Below, piece by piece: positions 21,977-26,914 of a stretch of DNA of 26,914 nucleotides. This DNA is from Candidatus Woesebacteria bacterium (lineage in GTDB: Bacteria > Patescibacteriota > Microgenomatia > UBA8517). The stretch spans positions 1 to 26,914 of the forward strand of contig JAUYMM010000058.1 of the NCBI GenBank assembly GCA_030699485.1. Direction: 5' to 3'. The notes under the pieces were generated by a model, which was not told the origin of the DNA, did no database searches, and saw nothing but the letters and a program-made list of their open reading frames with translations. The position numbers and the translations under genes were made by a program. How positions within the stretch are numbered: position 1 is the first letter of the stretch; each line of letters starts with the position of its first letter.

Positions 21977-22982
21977 TCATGCAGGCTCAACTGCAATTGC
22001 CGTTGTTGAGGAGATTAGAAAAAGAAATTTACCTTATGAGATTCATTGGCTGGGAATGGAATATAAAAACCTAGTTAATATAGGTGTAATTTTTCACCAT
22101 TTAGATTCTGGAAAAATTGAAAATAAAGCCACAAAAAATACAGTTTCTTCTTTTTTAAAAATTCCTGTAAGTTTTTATAAAAGTCGTAAATTAGTCAAAG
22201 AGATTAATCCTGATTTAGTTTTGTCCTTTGGAAGTGCAGCCGGAGCATTAGTCTCATTTTGGGCAAATATGCTTAAAATTCCTGTAATAATTCATGAACA
22301 AACTGCAACTGCAGGTAGAGCTAATATATTTTCTTCATATTTTGCTAAATTAATTTTAATTTCAAGAGAAAGTTCTTCCCCCTTTTTTAACAAACACAAA
22401 ATAAAATTGGTTGGTAATCCGTTAAACAATAAAATTATCAGTAGTATAAACAAAGATTCCAGAACAAAGGTAAAAACAATATTAATTACAGGGGGGTCAA
22501 GAGGATCTACCTGGATTAATGATGCCATAAAACCGATTCTGTCAACGCTTCTTGAAAAATATTATGTAGTTCATCAAACTGGTAATGGAAAATTATCAGA
22601 TTATATTAAAAGTGACAAATACTTCGCTTTTGAGCAAACTAATCCTAAAAATATGGCTGAAATTTTATCTAAATCTGATATAGTAATATCAAGAGCAGGT
22701 GCAAATACTGTATCTGAATTAATTGCCTTAAAAAAACCTTCAATTTTAATTCCTATTCCATGGACATATAACGATGAACAAACTGAAAATGCAAAATATA
22801 TGGAGAGTTTAGGCCTTGCCAGAATTTTAGCCCAAAAAGAATTAACAGCACAAAAATTATTATCAGAAATTAATAAATTGGTGGATAATTATTCTGCAAT
22901 TAATAAAAATTCTGTTGATATTGTTAGCCCCGATCTCTTGGCTTCAGAAAAAATAGTAGATATTCTAGAAGATGAAATATAA
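21945..22982 (+). CDS. murG: UDP-GlcNAc--undecaprenyl-pyrophosphoryl-MurNAc-pentapeptide transferase (MurG)
   Basis: MurG adds GlcNAc to lipid I, making lipid II at the inner membrane face. The 345-aa GT-B protein has VIIHEQTATAGRANIF (family 'HEQNA.PG.AN'), ITGGSRGSTWIND (family 'GGSQGA..iN'), and ISRAGANTVSELIALKKPSILIPIP with NDEQTENAKY, the UDP-GlcNAc-binding block. The first glycine loop is shortened: AGSHAGSTA near residues 9-17 replaces GGGTGGHxxPA, although the His is kept. It overlaps ftsW by 32 nt and ftsQ by 11 nt. Confidence 0.9.
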   Translation: MQLKKLLLAGSHAGSTAIAVVEEIRKRNLPYEIHWLGMEYKNLVNIGVIFHHLDSGKIENKATKNTVSSFLKIPVSFYKSRKLVKEINPDLVLSFGSAAGALVSFWANMLKIPVIIHEQTATAGRANIFSSYFAKLILISRESSSPFFNKHKIKLVGNPLNNKIISSINKDSRTKVKTILITGGSRGSTWINDAIKPILSTLLEKYYVVHQTGNGKLSDYIKSDKYFAFEQTNPKNMAEILSKSDIVISRAGANTVSELIALKKPSILIPIPWTYNDEQTENAKYMESLGLARILAQKELTAQKLLSEINKLVDNYSAINKNSVDIVSPDLLASEKIVDILEDEI

Positions 22983-23670
22983 ACGAAAACAAAAATTTAA
23001 TATTTTTAAAGTACTTTCTATTGTATTAATTATAATTTTTGTTATTTTGATTCCAACCATAATCCAAAAATTAATAAAAATAGAAACTATAGAATGTGAG
23101 AGCCAATACGATTCCTGTCCACAGGAACTTGAGTTAAGAATTAAGAATTACGAATTAAGAGATTATAAAACAGCAAAAAAACAAGTAGAATATATTTTAG
23201 AACAAAACATAATAATTAATAGCTATTTAATACAATACCAAATACCAAATAAATTAAAAATTGATATAAATTTAAAAAAACCAAGATATGCTATTTATAA
23301 CAACAACAAATATTTTCTAATAGATAAAGATGGGGTTGTAATTTATGAAACTGATGAGTCAAATTTACCAATATTAATTAAAAATGAAGCAAATTTAGTA
23401 ATTGGTGAAAAAATAGAAGAAAAAGACAAATTTGCTCTTAGTATAATTAATGGCTTAAAGTATTTATACTCAATTAATTCAGGAATCATCATAAATGAGG
23501 AACTTAAAGTCGTTAATAATGAAGGTATAATAGTTAGATTTCCACTTGAAGGAGATAAAGATGTATTATTAGGAAGTCTAAGACTTATATTTTCACGCTT
23601 GAATGACGAGGTAAAGGGAATTAGAATAGAAGAAATAGACTTAAGATTTAAAAATCCTGTCTTGAGATGA
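22972..23670 (+). CDS. ftsQ: Cell division protein FtsQ/DivIB
   Basis: The 232-aa bitopic protein has a basic cytoplasmic tail (MKYKRKQKFN), one membrane helix at about 12-32, then an extracytoplasmic part with a POTRA-like opening (IKIETIECE) and KLKIDINLKKPRYAIYNNNKYFLIDKDGVVI, the usual FtsQ beta domain. FtsQ links early and late divisome parts. Conservation is low, so the name rests on layout and position between murG and ftsA. Residues about 52-63 (ELELRIKNYELRDY region) come from an AT-rich tandem repeat at 23131-23160 that may have been inserted. It overlaps murG by 11 nt. Confidence 0.8.
   Translation: MKYKRKQKFNIFKVLSIVLIIIFVILIPTIIQKLIKIETIECESQYDSCPQELELRIKNYELRDYKTAKKQVEYILEQNIIINSYLIQYQIPNKLKIDINLKKPRYAIYNNNKYFLIDKDGVVIYETDESNLPILIKNEANLVIGEKIEEKDKFALSIINGLKYLYSINSGIIINEELKVVNNEGIIVRFPLEGDKDVLLGSLRLIFSRLNDEVKGIRIEEIDLRFKNPVLR
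23131..23160 (+). repeat. Short degenerate AT-rich repeat inside ftsQ
   Basis: Copies of a GAATTAAGAATTA-type unit (gagttaagaa, ttaagaatta, cgaattaaga) run in tandem and encode the ELRIKNYELR stretch. Repeats of this kind are common in intergenic DNA of various bacteria, so an in-frame insertion in a variable part of FtsQ is plausible. Confidence 0.45.
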
Positions 23671-23683
23671 TATTATAACTAGA

Positions 23684-24949
23684 ATGAACAGAAACAAAAT
23701 AATTGCAGGAATAGAATTAGGTAGTAGCAAAACTGCAACTGTTATTGCTCAAGTTGCAGTGGAAGAAGGTACATCTTACGAAAAGGTAAACATAATTGGT
23801 GTCTCTTCAGTTCCTTCAAGAGGAGTTAAAAAAGGCCAAATTGTAAATATTGAAGAATCCGTTGAGTCAACAATATCTTCAATTGAAGCTGCAGAAAGGA
23901 TGGCAGGACATAATCTTGATTCTGCCTTTATTTCTTTAGGAGGTGCACATATTCATTCTCAAAATTCCCATGGTGTTGTAGCAGTTTCAGGTGCTACTGG
24001 TGAAATTATTGTTTCTGATATAGATCGTGTAATTGAAGCGGCCTCTGCAATTTCACTTCCCACATCTCGCGAAATTGTTCATGTATTACCTCGCGAATTT
24101 GTAGTTGATGGAGAGTCCGGAGTTAAAGATCCAGTTGGAATGAGTGGTGTAAGACTTGAAGTTGAGACACATGTTGTTACCGCCTCAAACGCTGCAATTA
24201 AAAATCTTTCAAAAACGTTAATTGAAGCAGGGGTTAAAATAAATGACATCGTTTTTTCAGGTCTTGCATCTTCTTACTCGGTTCTTACCGAGACAGAAAA
24301 AGAATTGGGTTGTGTATTAATTGATATTGGAGCAGGTACAACGTCGGTTGTTGCCTACGTTGATGGATCTTTAGCATATTCTGGAGTAATCCCTGTTGGA
24401 GCTAAAAATGTTACTAACGACATTGCAATTGGTCTTCGTGTATCACTAGACTCTGCTGAAAAAATAAAAATATCATTATCTACTCCTAGCGAGAAAGAAA
24501 AAGATGTAAAAGATGAATTAGACCTTTCTTCACTTGGGATATCGGAAGTAAGCAAGGTTTCTAAAAAAACATTAATTGATGGAATAATTAGACCTCGCTT
24601 AAATGAAATATTTACAATGGTTAGATTAGAGCTTGAAAAGGAAAAGATTATAAACAGGATCCCTTCAGGTGCAATTGTAACAGGAGGTGGAGCAAGAACA
24701 ATTGGAGTAACTGATTCTGCAAAAAGAATGTTATCTGTTCCTGTTAGAATAGGTATTCCATCAGGAATATCAGGTTTAATTGATGATTGCCTTGATCCTT
24801 CTTTTTCAGTCCCAATTGGGTTATTGTTGTATGGCTCAAGACAGGAGGTATCTGAATCTGGTGGAATTAAATTTCCAATTAAAATAAGTCTTCCCGGCAA
24901 AGGATTTATACATAAAATTATAGAAAGTGTCAAAGATCTTCTGCCTTGA
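23684..24949 (+). CDS. ftsA: Cell division protein FtsA
   Basis: FtsA is an actin-like ATPase that ties FtsZ to the membrane. The 421-aa protein has the phosphate-1 loop IAGIELGSSKTATVIAQV at about 7-24, the 1C domain, LIDIGAGTTSVVAYVDGSLAYSG (phosphate 2), GAIVTGGGARTIGV (adenosine loop), and a C-terminal amphipathic helix (KGFIHKIIESVKDLLP) for membrane binding. It starts 13 nt after ftsQ. The ftsZ promoter overlaps its stop codon. Confidence 0.95.
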   Translation: MNRNKIIAGIELGSSKTATVIAQVAVEEGTSYEKVNIIGVSSVPSRGVKKGQIVNIEESVESTISSIEAAERMAGHNLDSAFISLGGAHIHSQNSHGVVAVSGATGEIIVSDIDRVIEAASAISLPTSREIVHVLPREFVVDGESGVKDPVGMSGVRLEVETHVVTASNAAIKNLSKTLIEAGVKINDIVFSGLASSYSVLTETEKELGCVLIDIGAGTTSVVAYVDGSLAYSGVIPVGAKNVTNDIAIGLRVSLDSAEKIKISLSTPSEKEKDVKDELDLSSLGISEVSKVSKKTLIDGIIRPRLNEIFTMVRLELEKEKIINRIPSGAIVTGGGARTIGVTDSAKRMLSVPVRIGIPSGISGLIDDCLDPSFSVPIGLLLYGSRQEVSESGGIKFPIKISLPGKGFIHKIIESVKDLLP

Positions 24950-24973
24950 CTTAGAGTTAAGAATATATATAAT
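24946..24973 (+). promoter_or_regulatory. Strong predicted promoter for ftsZ
   Basis: TTGACT (24946-24951) overlaps the ftsA TGA, and TATAAT (24968-24973) follows after 16 nt. The leader before the ftsZ ATG is about 37 nt, longer than for other genes in the window, and holds an AT-rich TATATATAGTATATT stretch. This allows ftsZ to be expressed more strongly than ftsA. Confidence 0.6.
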
Positions 24974-25016
24974 GCGATTGTAACCTGCCTCATATATATA
25001 GTATATTTTTAAAAAT

Positions 25017-26183
25017 ATGGCTTTAGTTAAACCTGATTCTGCAAGAATTGCAAAAATAAAAGTAATTGGAGTTGGTGGTGGTGGTGGAAACGCCATTTCC
25101 TCAATGGTTGAAAATGGTGCTATTTCAGGAGTTGAGTTTATTGTAGTAAATACTGATTCACAAGTTCTTTTAACAAATAAGGCAGGAACAAAAATTCAAA
25201 TTGGTGAAAAAATTACAAAGGGATTAGGGGTTGGTGGAAATCCTGAAATTGGTGCCCAGGCCGCAGAAGAATCAATTGAAAAATTAAAAGAATTAATGAT
25301 TGATACTGACATGGTTTTTATAACTGCAGGCATGGGTGGTGGAACAGGAACAGGAGCAGCACCTGTTATTGCAAGACTTGCTAAAGAATCTGGTGCATTA
25401 ACTGTAGGAATTGTTACAAAACCTTTTGCATTTGAAGGTACAAGGAGAACTGTGGCTGCAGAAGATGGAATTGAAAAACTTCGAGATGCTGTTGATACTT
25501 TGATTGTTATTCCCAATCAAAGGTTAATGGATGTAATTGATAGAAAAATGAGCCTGATGGATGCCTTTAAAGTAGTTGATTCTGTTCTTGAGCAAGGTGT
25601 TGGTGGAATTGCAGAAATTATTACAACTCCAGGTTTAGTTAACGTTGATTTTGCTGATGTTCGCGCAATTATGAGTGAAGCAGGAACTGCGCTTTTGGGT
25701 ATTGGCACAGGGGTTGGGGAAAATAGAGCTCAAATGGCAGCACGTGCTGCAGTTAGTTCTCCACTTCTTGATCTTTCTATAGAAGGAGCAAGGGGAGTGC
25801 TATTTAATATTGCAGGTGGAAAAGATTTAACTATGTATGAAGTTGATGAAGCTGCAAAAATAATTAGTTCTGCAGCAGATCAAGATGCTAATATAATTTT
25901 TGGGGCAGTTATAAAAGAGGAACTTTCAGATTCTGTTAGGATTACAGTAATTGCAACAGGTTTTGATGAAACAAGATCAAGAATTGCTCAAATGAGGCCT
26001 TCAAATATTCATCAAGTTGTTTCGGGAGTTATTTCAGAACCTACAAAAAATGAAGAATCAGAGGAAGAAAAAAAAGTAGATAACACAGATGATTATGAAA
26101 GTGATGATAACGGAGTTAGTAAAGATGAAGATTTGTTTGGAGAAAAATTTGAAATCCCAGCATTCTTACGCAAAATACATTAA
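25017..26183 (+). CDS. ftsZ: Cell division protein FtsZ
   Basis: FtsZ is the tubulin-like GTPase that forms the division ring. In 388 aa it has GVGGGGGNAISSM at 18-30, the GTP signature GGGTGTG at 107-113, FEGTRR, the synergy loop NVDFADVRAIMSEAG near 210, and a core ending around 325. An acidic linker rich in Glu and Asp follows, then the C-terminal peptide EIPAFLRKIH, which binds FtsA. The peptide matches the common 'D/E-IPAFLR' form. Confidence 0.97.
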   Translation: MALVKPDSARIAKIKVIGVGGGGGNAISSMVENGAISGVEFIVVNTDSQVLLTNKAGTKIQIGEKITKGLGVGGNPEIGAQAAEESIEKLKELMIDTDMVFITAGMGGGTGTGAAPVIARLAKESGALTVGIVTKPFAFEGTRRTVAAEDGIEKLRDAVDTLIVIPNQRLMDVIDRKMSLMDAFKVVDSVLEQGVGGIAEIITTPGLVNVDFADVRAIMSEAGTALLGIGTGVGENRAQMAARAAVSSPLLDLSIEGARGVLFNIAGGKDLTMYEVDEAAKIISSAADQDANIIFGAVIKEELSDSVRITVIATGFDETRSRIAQMRPSNIHQVVSGVISEPTKNEESEEEKKVDNTDDYESDDNGVSKDEDLFGEKFEIPAFLRKIH

Positions 26184-26185
26184 TC

Positions 26186-26213
26186 TTGCAAATTAATAAT
26201 TTTGGATTACAAT
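26186..26213 (+). promoter_or_regulatory. Predicted promoter for the 92-aa gene
   Basis: TTGCAA (26186-26191) and TACAAT (26208-26213) are separated by 16 nt, starting just after the ftsZ stop. The ATG at 26224 is 10 nt past the -10 box, again giving a near-leaderless message. Confidence 0.45.
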
Positions 26214-26223
26214 ACGTACTAAT

Positions 26224-26502
26224 ATGAAAGAATTAGATGGTAATAAAAAAATAGTTACACTGGTCATACCAGAAATAATAAAGATTGATTCTTCCTTAAT
26301 TGAAGGAGATTTAACTTCAGGGGTACGTTTTGAAGTAACTAATGAAGAAGTAAAATCTTATCCTGAATATTTTATTCAAATCAGGGAGAGGGGGGCTCGA
26401 ATTTTCATTACCGAAGATGATAATTATCTTGTAATTCATTCGCCAAACAGTCTAAAGTATCATGAACGTATCAGAGATATACAAGATTATTATTCAGTTT
26501 AA
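26224..26502 (+). CDS. Small protein of unknown function after ftsZ (92 aa)
   Basis: I do not recognise this protein. It is acidic to neutral, starts with a strand-rich part (KKIVTLVIPEIIKID), then a VRFEVTNEEVKSYPEYFIQIRERGARIFI segment, and ends YHERIRDIQDYYSV. No membrane segment or Cys is present. It is not SepF-like by eye. Its own promoter and place directly after ftsZ suggest a real gene. Confidence 0.6.
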   Translation: MKELDGNKKIVTLVIPEIIKIDSSLIEGDLTSGVRFEVTNEEVKSYPEYFIQIRERGARIFITEDDNYLVIHSPNSLKYHERIRDIQDYYSV

Positions 26503-26536
26503 TATTAAGATTTTTTTGCGAAAAATACATTAAGAT

Positions 26537-26749
26537 ATGGCAAAAGAAAGAATAATTCGACCAAAAGGAAATAGAGAAACACAAAGTATGTATTTTTTAA
26601 ATTATGAAATGTTAATAAATCTTTCTTTTGGAGCAGTTTCCTCAAGAGAGTCAAAAAAACAAAGAAATCAAGCTTTATACCAAAGGACAAAAGGATTGAT
26701 TCTTCAAAATCCTAAACCAGAAGATTTACCAAAATATAAAATTCATTAA
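26537..26749 (+). CDS. Small basic protein of unknown function (70 aa)
   Basis: The 70-aa product is basic (MAKERIIRPKGNRETQ at the start, RESKKQRNQALYQRTKG in the middle, LPKYKIH at the end) with a short hydrophobic part (YEMLINLSFGAVS). It could bind nucleic acid or a membrane surface, but nothing specific is seen. It is 34 nt after the 92-aa gene on the same strand. Confidence 0.5.
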   Translation: MAKERIIRPKGNRETQSMYFLNYEMLINLSFGAVSSRESKKQRNQALYQRTKGLILQNPKPEDLPKYKIH

Positions 26750-26753
26750 ACAA

Positions 26754-26785
26754 CCGACCCCAGGGGTAGGACTGATAAATTTTTA
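26754..26785 (+). terminator. Possible terminator after the 70-aa gene
   Basis: CCGACCC and GGGTAGG (26754-26770) pair as ACCC/GGGT with a 3-nt loop, plus an outer CC/GG beyond one mismatch. The T-rich stretch (atttttaaa) follows only after about 10 nt, so it is a weak or atypical terminator. It lies between convergent genes, where termination is expected. Confidence 0.3.
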
Positions 26786-26914
26786 AACAGTTTGCACTTG
26801 GAAATTAATCTTTTGTGGATTGAAAGCTGGAATACTAACAGTTGCGTTTAAGACTTCAATTCCTAATATATTTCCTTTTGAATCCTTATCAACCAATATA
26901 GTATCTGAAATTTT
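26783..26914 (-). CDS. DUF2283 family protein, C-terminal part
   Basis: The last 43 residues before the TAA are visible; the rest is beyond the right edge. SDTILVDKDSKGNILGIEVLNAT matches the end of DUF2283 ('..vivD.De.G.vvGiEiL.as'), a short family of unknown role found in many bacteria and often in toxin-antitoxin-rich or accessory DNA. Confidence 0.6.
   Translation of the reverse strand, partial: KISDTILVDKDSKGNILGIEVLNATVSIPAFNPQKINFQVQTV

Noticed and set aside
23674..23679. TATAAC as a -10 box for ftsA
   Set aside because: It ends only 4 nt before the ATG, so transcription would start inside the gene; no -35 box fits.
24355..25096. Long open frames on the - strand opposite ftsA and ftsZ
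   Set aside because: They are shadows of the strongly conserved + strand genes and their translations match no family.

Overview
The window is AT-rich (roughly one third G+C by eye), very gene-dense and read with the ordinary bacterial code: UGA is used as a stop and Trp is UGG. It carries an expanded peptidoglycan and division (dcw) cluster made of short, divergent but recognisable Mur and Fts proteins. Most starts lack a Shine-Dalgarno sequence, many neighbours overlap by 4-40 nt, and a MurF-like ligase has a hydrophobic N-terminus. Together these suggest a Candidate Phyla Radiation / Patescibacteria genome, perhaps of the Microgenomates or Katanobacteria type. That placement is inference; no rRNA gene is present to confirm it.

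Layout. (1) 1-2570, + strand: the end of a penicillin-binding protein (ftsI-like), murA and murE. (2) 2548-4718, - strand: an inositol-monophosphatase-family phosphatase and a GlmU-like sugar nucleotidyltransferase with a beta-helix tail. (3) 4756-5763, + strand: yvcK (glmR). (4) 5728-9852, - strand: a probable operon read as 79-aa protein, nagB, a glmS ribozyme, glmS, a 101-aa protein and a plsC-like acyltransferase. (5) 9925-14053, + strand: murC, murB, murD and a frameshifted murI. (6) 14054-15345: a mostly empty stretch, a possible 45-aa ORF and a COG3375-type GNAT acetyltransferase on the - strand. (7) 15346-24949, + strand: a small unknown gene, a MurF-like ligase, an alpha/beta hydrolase, a DegT-type PLP aminotransferase, a FemX/FemAB transferase, mraY, ftsW, murG, ftsQ and ftsA. 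(8) 25017-26749, + strand: ftsZ with its own strong promoter, then two small unknown genes. (9) The right edge holds the C-terminus of a DUF2283 protein on the - strand.

How the genes fit together. GlmS makes glucosamine-6-P, NagB removes it, and the GlmU-like enzyme probably makes a nucleotide sugar. YvcK/GlmR is known in Firmicutes to sense UDP-GlcNAc and stimulate GlmS. MurA, B, C, D, E and F then build UDP-MurNAc-pentapeptide, MraY and MurG make the lipid-linked precursor, FemX may add a cross-bridge, and FtsW, FtsI, FtsQ, FtsA and FtsZ carry out septal synthesis.

The most notable observation is an RNA element on the - strand at about 8706-8822, between nagB and glmS. It reproduces the conserved core of the glmS self-cleaving ribozyme and its P2, P3, P3.1 and P4 stems. 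It would cut a nagB-glmS transcript in response to glucosamine-6-P, losing the synthetic gene while sparing the catabolic one. Other points of interest are a MurA with Asp in place of the fosfomycin-target Cys, a broken murI, repeats inserted inside murC and ftsQ, palindromes in all three divergent promoter regions, and promoters placed so close to start codons that many transcripts should be leaderless.
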